Source: a virus. From it: a DNA stretch of 47,710 nucleotides. Within the stretch, counting starts at the first letter, position 1. Each line of letters opens with the position of its first letter. This document shows, one piece after another, positions 1-5,878 of the stretch. The stretch spans positions 1 through 47,710 of the IMG/VR virus record IMGVR_UViG_3300034013_000487. One strand, given 5' to 3'. Below the pieces are notes generated by a model. The model was not told the DNA's origin. It worked only from the letters and a program-made list of their open reading frames with translations, and did no database searches. The position numbers and the translations under genes were made by a program.

Positions 1-109
1 CGGTTTCTTCACCGCTACTAGCGCAGATGAAATGAATAAGACACTAACAGAACTACAAAAGATTTCTAAAAATGTTGTAGCACATATGAGAAAGGTAGAA
101 CAAAACTAA
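1..109 (+). CDS. C-terminal end of a small unknown protein (partial)
   Basis: An open frame enters from the left edge (first whole codon at position 2) and stops at 107-109. The visible 35 residues are polar and helical, with Lys- and Glu-rich ends (TELQKISKNVV, MRKVEQN). I do not recognise the family. Its TAA overlaps the ATG of the next gene (TAATG), so the two are probably translationally coupled in one operon that begins outside the window. Confidence 0.6.
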   Translation, partial: GFFTATSADEMNKTLTELQKISKNVVAHMRKVEQN

Positions 110-291
110 TGTCATACGCATACTCTTACCAAACTAACTCAATAGATAAATATGAGTCAATCCAATCCGATATATCGGACGCATACGCTTACCTTGATGA
201 GGTAGATGAGGAACAACCTCCCGTTGATGACTTTGATGATGTTGATGATGACGAATTAGCAAAAGTATTCGCACTAAGTTGGGATAACTAA
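109..291 (+). CDS. Small acidic protein, unknown function
   Basis: A 60-residue protein. Its N-terminal third is Tyr/Ser-rich and its C-terminal half strongly acidic, with runs of Asp such as VDDFDDVDDDEL. The start overlaps the preceding stop codon. Very acidic small early phage proteins sometimes mimic DNA or bind basic host proteins, but nothing here proves that. It is followed two bases later by a membrane protein gene of the same operon. No family recognised. Confidence 0.6.
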   Translation: MSYAYSYQTNSIDKYESIQSDISDAYAYLDEVDEEQPPVDDFDDVDDDELAKVFALSWDN

Positions 292-293
292 TA

Positions 294-449
294 ATGACAA
301 TAAGCGGAATACTATTAGAACTAAACGACTACGGATTAGAGTTAGATAGTTTCTTAGGGGCTATCTATCTACCTTGGCACACTATTATTCTTACTGCCCT
401 AGCGGTAGTAGCGTATAAGGCTTATAAGAAATGGAGTAATCGTAAATGA
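294..449 (+). CDS. Small single-pass membrane protein
   Basis: A 51-residue protein with a hydrophobic segment at about residues 29-41 (HTIILTALAVVAYK) followed by a basic tail (KAYKKWSNRK). This fits one membrane helix with a cytoplasmic C-terminus. The ATG lies just after the TAA of the upstream gene, and the stop overlaps the next ATG (ATGA). Function unknown. Confidence 0.6.
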   Translation: MTISGILLELNDYGLELDSFLGAIYLPWHTIILTALAVVAYKAYKKWSNRK

Positions 450-556
450 CTACTAATCGCATACTAACTACGCTAGTCCAATTAGGTATCGGTATCCCCG
501 CCCTAATTATGCTACGCCTAGTAATTCGTGATCTAATTCACAATAAATTACGCTAA
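446..556 (+). CDS. Small hydrophobic protein
   Basis: A 36-residue peptide with a central hydrophobic stretch (LVQLGIGIPALIMLRLVI) and a basic end (HNKLR). It starts inside the stop of the preceding membrane protein gene (ATGA overlap). It may act with its neighbour as a pair of small membrane proteins, but no family is recognised. It is the last gene of this operon. Confidence 0.55.
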   Translation: MTTNRILTTLVQLGIGIPALIMLRLVIRDLIHNKLR

Positions 557-706
557 CGCTACGGCGTGTCGGCTTGACAAAGTCAAGCTGGCCCGCAAAG
601 GCACGGGGTCGGGCGTGTCGTTACGGATACGCTACCAAACCCCTTGAATTTTGTGAGATTTATCACATAAAAAGATTTACCGAAATACGGCGTGTCGATT
701 GGTAAA
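557..706 (+). promoter_or_regulatory. Composite intergenic control module 1
   Basis: This gap holds three copies of GGCGTGTCG (563-571, 612-620, 689-697) and an inverted repeat GCTTGAC/GTCAAGC (572-589) that may help terminate the upstream operon. It also holds a variant of the bipartite element TTACGG-N15-CCTTGAA (621-648). A CRP-like palindrome TGTGA-N6-TCACA follows at 652-667, three bases after the bipartite element. The -26 box of the promoter begins 39 bases downstream of the palindrome. The same arrangement recurs at 1356-1411, 3863-3909 and 5742-5788. Confidence 0.6.
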
Positions 707-728
707 TGTCGGTGCGTTCGTGTATAAT
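707..728 (+). promoter_or_regulatory. PafBC/RecA-NDp-like promoter P1
   Basis: TGTCGG (707-712), a 10-base spacer, then TATAAT (723-728). It matches TGTCRgtg-N8-TAnnnT, including the GTG after TGTC. No -35 hexamer is needed in this promoter class. The transcript should start near 735 and carry the leader AACAACGAAAGG before the ATG at 761. Confidence 0.75.
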
Positions 729-760
729 TCCTACTATAACAACAACGAAAGGTCGTTAAA

Positions 761-889
761 ATGACACTTGAAGAATACAAGGCGCACGTAGAGGCGCAAC
801 GCAAGGCTAGCCTTTTAAAGGCTATCGCAACAATGTCAGAGGCTAATGATAAGATGTCCTCTCTATTCAATACTAAGGAGGCAGAATAA
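761..889 (+). CDS. Small helical protein, unknown
   Basis: A 42-residue, probably all-helical protein with mixed charge (MTLEEYKAHVEAQ at the start). The start is fixed by promoter P1 and by the Shine-Dalgarno GAAAGG ten bases before the ATG. It is the first gene of a four-gene operon running to 1301, and its TAA is followed directly by the next ATG (TAAATG). No family recognised. Confidence 0.7.
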   Translation: MTLEEYKAHVEAQRKASLLKAIATMSEANDKMSSLFNTKEAE

Positions 890-1012
890 ATGGGTTATGT
901 AGAAATCTTTCGCATAGATGATGAGGGTGCTGGCTGGGTAGATTTATCCGAGGCAACACCTAACGAATTACTAGATTTAGAAATCGGTTTATTTCAAGAA
1001 GGGGCTATCTAA
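890..1012 (+). CDS. Small acidic protein, unknown
   Basis: A 40-residue acidic protein (begins MGYVEIFRIDDEGAGW) with a predicted short beta N-terminus and helical C-terminus. GGAGG lies just upstream, inside the end of the preceding gene. The stop overlaps the next ATG (TAATG). Second gene of the P1 operon. Function unknown. Confidence 0.65.
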   Translation: MGYVEIFRIDDEGAGWVDLSEATPNELLDLEIGLFQEGAI

Positions 1013-1206
1013 TGAAATCAGAATTGGAAAGAGATTTAGAAATCAAGGAAAGTTTTATTGATTTGCTAAATGATGTTTATCCTACTGTAAAGATTGGTTA
1101 TTCAACTTTTACTCCCGCCGAGATTTTGGAATGTTGCGACCCAATCGCATTTTCTATCGGACTAATTGAACACGAAGATTATTTAGCAGAAATGGAAAAC
1201 GAATGA
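1012..1206 (+). CDS. Small conserved-looking phage protein, unknown
   Basis: A 64-residue acidic protein with helix-rich ends and one Cys pair (ECCDP). The start overlaps the upstream stop, and the ATG of the next gene lies within its last codons. The middle (STFTPAEILECCDPIAFSIG) resembles many small actinophage proteins built around a PAEIL-type helix, but I cannot assign a function. Third gene of the P1 operon. Confidence 0.7.
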   Translation: MKSELERDLEIKESFIDLLNDVYPTVKIGYSTFTPAEILECCDPIAFSIGLIEHEDYLAEMENE

Positions 1207-1301
1207 GCGACTTATTCGGATTTGAAAAATCAATTCAATTAGATCATCTTAGCGATGAGCAAATAAATCAGCTAGAGGAAATCTTAAAAGATTTTCAATA
1301 A
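1203..1301 (+). CDS. Very small acidic protein
   Basis: A 32-residue peptide (MSDLFGFEKS start, IKDFQ-like end) that overlaps the preceding gene by four bases (ATGA). It is short but has the codon use and coupling of its neighbours. Last gene of the P1 operon. Function unknown. Confidence 0.5.
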   Translation: MSDLFGFEKSIQLDHLSDEQINQLEEILKDFQ

Positions 1302-1459
1302 CTAGCGGCGTGTCGCCTTGACAAAAGGTGATCCGCCCGCAAAAGCACGGGGTCGGGCGTGTCGTTATGAAAGAGTTATAAAACCCCTGGAATTTTGTGA
1401 GATTTATCACATGGCTTGAGCGTCTCAATATTTGGAATTACTGGCTAGTAATGTGAAAA
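1302..1459 (+). promoter_or_regulatory. Composite intergenic control module 2
   Basis: A near copy of module 1. It has GGCGTGTCG at 1307-1315 and 1356-1364, and a GC-rich hairpin candidate around 1335-1358. The bipartite element TTATGA-N15-CCTGGAA spans 1365-1392. A perfect CRP-like palindrome with the same N6 (GATTTA) as module 1 lies at 1396-1411. The stretch from the second GGCGTGTCG copy to the palindrome is nearly identical to 612-667, so modules 1 and 2 share a recent duplication. Confidence 0.6.
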
Positions 1460-1481
1460 TGTCAGTAGGCTCGTGTATAAT
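1460..1481 (+). promoter_or_regulatory. PafBC/RecA-NDp-like promoter P2
   Basis: TGTCAG (1460-1465), 10 bases, TATAAT (1476-1481). The leader AACAAACGAAAGAAGG precedes the ATG at 1517. An apparent open frame from 1432 reads straight through this promoter and is rejected as a gene. Confidence 0.75.
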
Positions 1482-1516
1482 TCCATACATAACAACAAAC
1501 GAAAGAAGGTCTGCCA

Positions 1517-1723
1517 ATGGCTACCAAACTCTATACAATCGAAAGCCTACTTGTAGGGAAAAACTATCGCTCAAACTCTCGCCACTTTTCAGGCGAAATT
1601 GTTTCTGCAAAACCTCGCCCAGCAATTTGGTATGGCGATAAAACCGAAGCCTTTTTAATTGAGGTTCGCACAGGTGGTCTGCGAAATAAATTCGCAACAA
1701 TCGCAGTAAAGGTCGGTGAATAA
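1517..1723 (+). CDS. Small beta-rich protein, unknown
   Basis: A 68-residue basic protein, beta-rich by inspection (IVSAKPRPAIWYGDKTEAFLIEV). It starts 36 bases after the -10 of P2 with a strong GAAAGAAGG Shine-Dalgarno. It ends one base before the TTG start of the next gene. It could be a small SH3-like or OB-like fold, but I cannot identify it. Confidence 0.7.
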   Translation: MATKLYTIESLLVGKNYRSNSRHFSGEIVSAKPRPAIWYGDKTEAFLIEVRTGGLRNKFATIAVKVGE

Positions 1724-1724
1724 T

Positions 1725-1889
1725 TTGGCTACTGTAATAGATAAAAATGAATTTTATTTTATTTGGGATTTATTATTTGTGTGTTGTGATGAACACCAAT
1801 TCAAATACCAATGCCGAAATTGTGAGGAAATAATGGGTTGTCAATTTTGCGAATTTGACCCTTATGCGAAATGCGAGTGTGATGAATAA
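1725..1889 (+). CDS. Cys-rich zinc-binding-type small protein (TTG start)
   Basis: A 54-residue protein whose only reasonable start is TTG at 1725, directly after the upstream TAA. It has an aromatic N-terminus (FYFIWDLLFVCC) and a Cys array (CRNCEEIMGCQFCEF and CEC) that looks like a zinc ribbon or double knuckle. Its stop overlaps the next ATG (TAATG). Function unknown. Two adjacent tiny Cys proteins suggest a pair. Confidence 0.55.
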   Translation: MATVIDKNEFYFIWDLLFVCCDEHQFKYQCRNCEEIMGCQFCEFDPYAKCECDE

Positions 1890-2026
1890 TGATAAACTCA
1901 GTAATGCGTATAGATTGTTCAGAGTGTAATTCTACTGGACTAATCTTTTTTGGCGATAACAATAATTTTGATGTCGAAACTTGCGATTGCGATTTCGGCA
2001 AAGAGCAAGACTCATTTTTTAACTAA
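1889..2026 (+). CDS. Small Cys-pair protein, probable zinc knuckle
   Basis: A 45-residue protein with two Cys pairs, CSEC at residues 10-13 and CDC near residue 33. It begins in the stop codon of the preceding gene. After its TAA comes CTAACGAAAGGG, the ribosome-binding leader of the next gene. Function unknown. Confidence 0.55.
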   Translation: MINSVMRIDCSECNSTGLIFFGDNNNFDVETCDCDFGKEQDSFFN

Positions 2027-2040
2027 CGAAAGGGAAACTA

Positions 2041-2247
2041 ATGTATAAAGTAACTTGCCAGTATGATTTTGAGGAGAGCCCTCATTGGTCTGCTAACTAC
2101 GAAGATGAATTCGAAGCGTGGAAATCTTTTTTCTCATTCACCGATTGGGGAATGGCTAACGAATACTCAACTGTAAATATTTACACACCAGCATTGAAAT
2201 GCTACACAAAAGTTTTCTATCGTAGCGGAATGGTGGTAGCAAAATGA
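2041..2247 (+). CDS. N-terminal half of a two-part family also found fused at 25200-25709
   Basis: A 68-residue protein. Its central part (EDEFEAWKSFFSFTDWGMANEYSTVNIY) aligns by eye with residues about 58-90 of the minus-strand protein at 25200-25709, which reads PIDAVNAYNEYQDWGFAKKFLTVTLY. There the same domain is fused to a second domain that this operon encodes separately as the next gene. Its end overlaps that gene by four bases. The Shine-Dalgarno is AACGAAAGGG. Biochemical role unknown. Confidence 0.7.
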   Translation: MYKVTCQYDFEESPHWSANYEDEFEAWKSFFSFTDWGMANEYSTVNIYTPALKCYTKVFYRSGMVVAK

Positions 2248-2435
2248 TGACACGCAAGGATTATGTCGCAACCGCAGAAATTCTAAAGTATGCAAGCGAT
2301 AAAATGCACCCCGCTTTATTTTCTAAAATCGTAAATGATTTTGCTCAAATGTTTGCGGTTGATAATGAACGATTTGATGTAAAACGATTTCACGAAGCGA
2401 GTGGGTATCATGTTCCTAACTTCACTTCAAGATAA
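2244..2435 (+). CDS. C-terminal half of the same two-part family
   Basis: A 63-residue helical protein. YVATAEILKYASDKMHPALF and FAQMFAVDNERFDVKRF match, in order, YYIAARILSEAKEGMTEEVY and FALLFSHDSYRFDPERF of the fused protein at 25200-25709. It overlaps the previous gene (ATGA), so the two halves are translated together. The shared helix-turn-helix-like core occurs in many actinophage proteins of unknown function. Confidence 0.7.
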   Translation: MMTRKDYVATAEILKYASDKMHPALFSKIVNDFAQMFAVDNERFDVKRFHEASGYHVPNFTSR

Positions 2436-2541
2436 AGTAAAACGAATTCAGGAATTGCGCCGCAGTAATGCGGCGCAACCTGTTCGTAATAAAAAGAAAT
2501 ACACACGCAAGATCAAACACAAAAATAAATATTCAGAGTAG
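2410..2541 (+). CDS. Small, very basic protein
   Basis: A 43-residue protein with about 15 Lys/Arg residues (IQELRRSN, RNKKKYTRKIKHKNKY). It starts inside the end of the preceding gene in another frame. The composition suggests nucleic-acid binding, but there is no motif. Last gene of the P2 operon. Confidence 0.5.
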   Translation: MFLTSLQDKVKRIQELRRSNAAQPVRNKKKYTRKIKHKNKYSE

Positions 2542-2640
2542 CGCATAAATATGCAGCTGCCCTCTCTTTTGTGGGGGGTCCAGTGTGAATTACGTCACAT
2601 TTTAAAAATACCCTGAAAATTCGGCGTGTCGATTTTGATC
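2542..2640 (+). promoter_or_regulatory. Composite intergenic control module 3
   Basis: A perfect CRP-like palindrome TGTGA-ATTACG-TCACA sits at 2584-2599. Its centre contains the first half (TTACGT, 2590-2595) of the bipartite element, whose second half CCTGAAA is at 2612-2618 (N16). One GGCGTGTCG lies at 2623-2631, ten bases before the promoter box. Here the palindrome overlaps the upstream half-site, instead of following the downstream half as in modules 1, 2, 4 and 5. Confidence 0.6.
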
Positions 2641-2662
2641 TGTCAGTCCATTCTGCTATACT
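2641..2662 (+). promoter_or_regulatory. PafBC/RecA-NDp-like promoter P3
   Basis: TGTCAG (2641-2646), 10 bases, TATACT (2657-2662) with an extended -10 TGC. The leader AACCAACGAAAGG precedes the ATG at 2691. It carries the full ten-base complement of the loop of the small RNA candidate at 9134-9284. Confidence 0.75.
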
Positions 2663-2690
2663 TGCCACTTAACCAACGAAAGGCTAACTA

Positions 2691-2900
2691 ATGGATAATT
2701 TTACTGTTGCTTGCTTGAACTATGAAATTTGTGGTGCTCAAGAAACTTTTGATAACGATGCAGAATATGAAATTTATGGCGATGACTATATTTGTGCTGA
2801 ATGCTATGCATCTGAGGAAATGGAATTCTTTGAAACTATAGGCTGGTCTGATAGCGACGCTCTTGCTTCCGCTGGCCACGGTATGGATGAGGATTACTAA
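2691..2900 (+). CDS. Small acidic zinc-ribbon-like protein
   Basis: A 69-residue acidic protein with Cys residues in a ribbon-like layout (ACLNYEIC near residues 8-14, ICAECYA near 36-42). The start follows P3 with a GAAAGG Shine-Dalgarno. The stop is followed by one base and then the start of the GP88 protein. The Cys pairs suggest a structural zinc. Function unknown. Confidence 0.7.
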   Translation: MDNFTVACLNYEICGAQETFDNDAEYEIYGDDYICAECYASEEMEFFETIGWSDSDALASAGHGMDEDY

Positions 2901-2901
2901 T

Positions 2902-3651
2902 ATGTCAGACGTCACCGCTATAATTACCCCTATGAAACTGAAACGCTCCAACGATAGAAAGGTGGCTAACCTTGTCACAAAAAATGGAAAGCAAGCCGCA
3001 ATTGCGAACACGTTCGGTCTCCCTGCTGGAAAGGCTTACTCATGCCCTGGTGCCACTAGTATTTGTGAGAGCGTTTGCTACGCAGGAAAACTTGAAAAGC
3101 TATTCCCAGGAGTAAAAACTAATCTGCTCCACAATTGGGCCCTACTTAAGGACGCCGATAGCGAAACCATGGTCCGCCTATTAGAAGAGATGATTGTTGA
3201 TTTTGTCACTGATTGTGATAAGAAGAATGCGCCAAAGTTATTCCGTATCCACTGGGACGGGGATTTCTTTAGCGATACTTATACATATGCGTGGAAGACT
3301 GTTATTGAAAACCATTCCGATATTCAGTTTTGGGTGTATACACGTGTAAAGTCTGCAGCGCTTATTATCAAGGATGTTGCTAATCTTTCACTGTACTATT
3401 CTACGGATGATGAAAATAAAGAAATAGCATTCGATTTAAAAAAGAATTCTAAGGTCCGCCTGGCCTACCTTGGAAAGACATTTGCTTCAACCGAAGACAC
3501 AATGAAAGAGTTAACGGGCAAGCCTGGCGCTAAGTGTCCTGAGAATATGAAAAGCATTCCGCTAATCTCTAGCAATGGGTCCGCATGTGTATCTTGTGGT
3601 CTCTGTGTTTACGGTAAAGCCGATATTAGATTTTCTGCGAGTAAAAAATAA
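2902..3651 (+). CDS. GP88-family protein (actinophage gene product 88)
   Basis: A 249-residue protein that I recognise as the gene product 88 family of mycobacteriophages. The diagnostic stretches are TFGLPAGKAYSCPGATSIC, CYAGKLE, FRIHWDGDFFS and FWVYTR, with a Cys-rich end (CVSCGLC). The conserved Cys residues suggest a bound metal or iron-sulfur cluster. The activity of the family is not known to me. I chose ATG 2902, directly after the preceding stop. The longer frame from 2863 would add 13 residues that lie over the upstream gene. Confidence 0.8.
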   Translation: MSDVTAIITPMKLKRSNDRKVANLVTKNGKQAAIANTFGLPAGKAYSCPGATSICESVCYAGKLEKLFPGVKTNLLHNWALLKDADSETMVRLLEEMIVDFVTDCDKKNAPKLFRIHWDGDFFSDTYTYAWKTVIENHSDIQFWVYTRVKSAALIIKDVANLSLYYSTDDENKEIAFDLKKNSKVRLAYLGKTFASTEDTMKELTGKPGAKCPENMKSIPLISSNGSACVSCGLCVYGKADIRFSASKK

Positions 3652-3800
3652 TGATTGATATTATTGGATCTGTTATTGCAATTATATTAATTGCATTCTT
3701 GTGCTCACCAATTGTGTTGGCCGTGTACATGTGGAATGGGGCCAAAATAGATAACGATGGTGACGGGAAAGAAGATTTGCCTAATCGTTGGGATAAGTAA
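3651..3800 (+). CDS. Small membrane protein with EF-hand-like Asp motif
   Basis: A 49-residue protein. Residues 3-27 form one transmembrane helix (IIGSVIAIILIAFLCSPIV). The tail carries DNDGDGKEDLPNRWD, which matches the calcium-binding loop pattern DxDxDGxxD of EF-hand and dockerin motifs. It begins in the stop of the GP88 gene (TAATG). Function unknown. The calcium loop would face away from the N-terminal helix. Confidence 0.65.
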   Translation: MIDIIGSVIAIILIAFLCSPIVLAVYMWNGAKIDNDGDGKEDLPNRWDK

Positions 3801-3801
3801 C

Positions 3802-3854
3802 GGCGTGTCGAGTTGACAATTGTCAGCTCGGCCCCCAATATTGTGGGGGTTTTT
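3802..3854 (+). terminator. Rho-independent terminator after the P3 operon
   Basis: CCCCC (3832-3836) pairs with GGGGG (3845-3849) and is followed by five T. Just upstream lie one GGCGTGTCG (3802-3810) and a palindromic GAGTTGACAATTGTCAGCTC-type hairpin (3810-3829). This is the clearest terminator of the first 5 kb. Confidence 0.8.
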
Positions 3855-3942
3855 CCACAGGCTTACGAGAGTTATCCACAGACCCTGAAAATTTGTGATT
3901 AATCTCACAAAAGCTGCGACACGCCGAGAATGGATTAGGTAA
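3855..3942 (+). promoter_or_regulatory. Composite intergenic control module 4 with DnaA-box-like site
   Basis: The bipartite element TTACGA-N15-CCTGAAA spans 3863-3890. Inside its spacer sits TTATCCACA (3872-3880), the consensus DnaA box. A perfect CRP-like palindrome TGTGA-TTAATC-TCACA (3894-3909) follows after three bases. An inverted GGCGTGTCG copy (CGACACGCC) lies at 3917-3925. The promoter box begins 33 bases after the palindrome. Confidence 0.6.
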
Positions 3943-3964
3943 TGTCAGTGCCCTATGCTAAAAT
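3943..3964 (+). promoter_or_regulatory. PafBC/RecA-NDp-like promoter P4
   Basis: TGTCAGTG (3943-3950), total spacer of 10 bases, TAAAAT (3959-3964) with an extended -10 TGC. The leader CAACCAACGAAAGG precedes the ATG at 3993. Confidence 0.7.
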
Positions 3965-3992
3965 ACTCTTATCAACCAACGAAAGGTAATCT

Positions 3993-4217
3993 ATGTCTAA
4001 TCTAATGACAGTTCCACACACAGTAACTTTCGAGGCCAGTATTGACCTTGATAAAATACCTGCTAACTTACTACCTGCATTACTAAAACTTAATGAAACA
4101 GATTTACTTACTATGTGTAAGGAAGCAACACTACACGCACTTACTGAGTCTAATTTATTAAAAATTGCTAATGAAAATAACACTTGGGCTGAAGTAACAA
4201 TTAAGGAAGGTAACTAA
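3993..4217 (+). CDS. Small protein, unknown
   Basis: A 74-residue protein. The N-terminus (TVPHTVTFEASIDLDKIP) looks like a beta strand with a repeated polar pattern, and the rest is helical (NLLPALLKLNETDLLTMC). The start follows P4 with a GAAAGG site. Two bases separate its stop from the next gene, which has its own AAGGAAGG site. No family recognised. Confidence 0.7.
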   Translation: MSNLMTVPHTVTFEASIDLDKIPANLLPALLKLNETDLLTMCKEATLHALTESNLLKIANENNTWAEVTIKEGN

Positions 4218-4219
4218 CA

Positions 4220-4486
4220 ATGGGAAATAACACTGCGCTAGATTTAGCAAGCGAGTTCGATTTAGAACAAGGTATCGCTTATCACTTACAGGGTAATCAT
4301 TACCCGCCCGTTCCACTATCTATGGTGCAACCTTGCATCGAGGCTATTGACGCTTGGTGGGAAGAAGATTCAGATAGGCTGATCGAAATGCCTGAAGGCG
4401 TATCTTATCGTGGAGATAAGTTCGCACCCGCTCACGCAATAATTGACCAACACCACCTCCACGCTTGGCTACAAGAAAGTGACTAA
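4220..4486 (+). CDS. Small acidic protein, unknown
   Basis: An 88-residue acidic protein rich in His and Trp (HLQGNHYPPVPLS, WWEEDSDRL, DQHHLHAWLQ). The Shine-Dalgarno is AAGGAAGG at the end of the preceding gene. Several clustered His residues could bind metal, but no catalytic motif is clear. Last gene of the P4 operon. Confidence 0.7.
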   Translation: MGNNTALDLASEFDLEQGIAYHLQGNHYPPVPLSMVQPCIEAIDAWWEEDSDRLIEMPEGVSYRGDKFAPAHAIIDQHHLHAWLQESD

Positions 4487-4531
4487 GGTCACACAATAAG
4501 TTTCTCAAATACTGAGATAGGGCTAGACAAA

Positions 4532-4553
4532 TGTCAGACCCCAATGTTATACT
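4532..4553 (+). promoter_or_regulatory. PafBC/RecA-NDp-like promoter P5
   Basis: TGTCAG (4532-4537), 10 bases, TATACT (4548-4553) with an extended -10 TGT. Its leader (AACAAAGAAAAGAGG) is the only one that lacks the CAACGAAA box. No CRP-like palindrome is seen upstream. Confidence 0.7.
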
Positions 4554-4581
4554 ATCCACCTAACAAAGAAAAGAGGCAAAA

Positions 4582-4764
4582 ATGACAATAGATAATCATC
4601 TGTATCAGGTTGGCGATTTATTCACCACCCTAAAGTCAAAGAAAACTGGTGTGATTAAGGAAATCCACCCACAGGCATCTGGCTCGGTGCGTGTGCTACT
4701 AGAAATGCCAACGAAGGAAACTCGTTGGACTTCGGTATCCGCTAAGACACTACTAGGCGCATAG
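4582..4764 (+). CDS. Small beta-rich basic protein, unknown
   Basis: A 60-residue protein with alternating beta pattern (VGDLFTTLKSKKTGVIKEI, SVRVLLEMPTKETRWTSV). Its size and layout recall small SH3-like or KOW-like folds that bind nucleic acids or proteins. That is only a structural impression. Single-gene transcript from P5. Confidence 0.7.
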   Translation: MTIDNHLYQVGDLFTTLKSKKTGVIKEIHPQASGSVRVLLEMPTKETRWTSVSAKTLLGA

Positions 4765-4842
4765 CCTAAATCGAAACAGGGACAGTTTAGGAAAGTATCT
4801 AGTCCAATGTCGTAAGTAAGAACTTTCCTCCCTTCGGGGAAA
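4765..4842 (+). other. Structured intergenic sequence with UUCG hairpin
   Basis: GGAAAGT (4790-4796) can pair with ACTTTCC (4822-4828) across a long loop. Right after it, CCC-TTCG-GGG forms a stable UUCG tetraloop hairpin (about 4830-4839). This sits immediately before promoter P6. It may terminate the P5 transcript, although it lacks a clear T-run. Confidence 0.35.
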
Positions 4843-4864
4843 TGTCAGACCCCCCTGCTATACT
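4843..4864 (+). promoter_or_regulatory. PafBC/RecA-NDp-like promoter P6
   Basis: TGTCAG (4843-4848), 10 bases, TATACT (4859-4864) with an extended -10 TGC. The spacer is nearly the same as in P5 (ACCCCCCTGC against ACCCCAATGT). The leader contains CCAACCAACGAAAGG before the ATG at 4900. Confidence 0.75.
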
Positions 4865-4899
4865 ATCCATAACAACAACCAACCAACGAAAGGTATCAA

Positions 4900-5316
4900 A
4901 TGTCAAGAGCAATCACAGTAAAGGTGGCAACACCTAAAGTAATCAAGGCACTAGAAACTCGTCTAGCAACACTAGAAAAAGACTATGCTAGTCAAACAGC
5001 AAATGAAGCAAAGTATCAGAAGGCAGTAGAAGCGTGGCGTAAGGAAATTGGAAAGTGGGCTATTGCCAACTTCTCAAAGGCTGAGAACCTTCGCACAAAC
5101 TATCGCAACTGGAACAACACTCTCAATGTTGATTTTGACATCATCACAAAGGAAGGCAACTTCCCTACTGAACCTGAAAAGGATTTTGAGGTTATCCATC
5201 AGCACAATTATCGTGAGATGAAAGAGGACATTACAAATGCTCTCACCATCTTAAAGATGACAGATGAGGAAACAGTAAATGCTTCTACAATGAAGCAGAT
5301 TGCTAAGTATCTCTAA
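4900..5316 (+). CDS. Helical, coiled-coil-like protein, unknown
   Basis: A 138-residue, mostly helical protein. Residues about 12-60 look like a coiled coil (VIKALETRLATLEKDYASQ, KYQKAVEAWRKEIGKW). The middle is polar (NLRTNYRNWNNTLNVDF), and a C-terminal helix pair ends TMKQIAKYL. This type of protein is common in actinophage early regions and I cannot assign a function. Transcribed from P6. Confidence 0.75.
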   Translation: MSRAITVKVATPKVIKALETRLATLEKDYASQTANEAKYQKAVEAWRKEIGKWAIANFSKAENLRTNYRNWNNTLNVDFDIITKEGNFPTEPEKDFEVIHQHNYREMKEDITNALTILKMTDEETVNASTMKQIAKYL

Positions 5317-5439
5317 ATAATTTGGGGGGCAGAACTAAAGTCCTGAACCCAATCGTTCTCGCATAACGCTAAATTGCGAACGACCTGAGTAAGTCGCCAA
5401 ACTGCTCTCCTTCGGGAAACTACTAACAAAGGTAATACA
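5317..5439 (+). other. Structured intergenic region, possible leader or attenuator
   Basis: No PafBC-type promoter lies here. CGTT(CT)CGCA at 5354-5363 can pair with TGCGAACG at 5375-5382, giving a bulged 8-bp hairpin. CTCC-TTCG-GGA near 5407-5416 is another UUCG hairpin like the one before P6. The gene at 5440 is therefore probably read through from P6 via this element. Confidence 0.35.
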
Positions 5440-5700
5440 ATGGCAAATCGTTTCAGAGTAGAAATCTACGATGCAAACAAACTTAATGACATCACGATTT
5501 ATTCGGATCAAGGTGTTGATAAAGAATATTTAACTGAATTAGTATTCAGCAACATCAGAAACTTTAGCGGAAAGATTAACGCTTATGTTTTTGATAACGT
5601 GAAGAAAAAGAAAACAACTGCAATGTTTCTTGATGAGAGCACAGTTGAATTTAATAAGAACTTAATTAAAAATGCGACAAAGGTAGAGGTGGGGATTTAA
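5440..5700 (+). CDS. Small protein, unknown
   Basis: An 86-residue mixed alpha/beta protein (FRVEIYDANKLNDITIYSD at the start, NLIKNATKVEVGI at the end). It has a weak AAAGG site before the ATG. Nothing in it matches a family I know. Terminal gene of the P6 unit. Confidence 0.7.
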   Translation: MANRFRVEIYDANKLNDITIYSDQGVDKEYLTELVFSNIRNFSGKINAYVFDNVKKKKTTAMFLDESTVEFNKNLIKNATKVEVGI

Positions 5701-5826
5701 TCTCCAGCTCGGCCCCCGCTTTTGAGGGGTTATCCACAACGTTACGACAACCTGTGGATAACCCTGAAAGTTTGTGAGAATGATCACACCGCACAATTCG
5801 GACAAATGACTATCTAATCTAGACAA
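5701..5826 (+). promoter_or_regulatory. Composite intergenic control module 5 with paired DnaA-box-like sites
   Basis: A short CCCC/GGGG hairpin lies at 5712-5729. TTATCCACA (5730-5738) and its inverse TGTGGATAA (5753-5761) form an inverted pair of DnaA-box consensus sites. The bipartite element TTACGA-N15-CCTGAAA spans 5742-5769, and the perfect CRP-like palindrome TGTGA-GAATGA-TCACA is at 5773-5788. The promoter box begins 38 bases after the palindrome. Confidence 0.6.
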
Positions 5827-5848
5827 TGTCAGTGGCACCTGTTATACT
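5827..5848 (+). promoter_or_regulatory. PafBC/RecA-NDp-like promoter P7
   Basis: TGTCAGTG (5827-5834), total spacer of 10, TATACT (5843-5848) with an extended -10 TGT. The leader ATCAAACGAAAGG precedes the ATG at 5879. Confidence 0.75.
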
Positions 5849-5878
5849 TACAACTAATCAAACGAAAGGTAAAAAATA

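Noticed and set aside
583-870. Minus-strand open frame of 95 codons
   Set aside because: It runs across the control module, promoter P1 and the gene at 761, with low-complexity residues. An antisense shadow.
1432-1641. Open frame of 69 codons starting before promoter P2
   Set aside because: It reads through the P2 promoter and leader and overlaps the well-placed gene 1517-1723 in another frame. It has no ribosome-binding site of its own.
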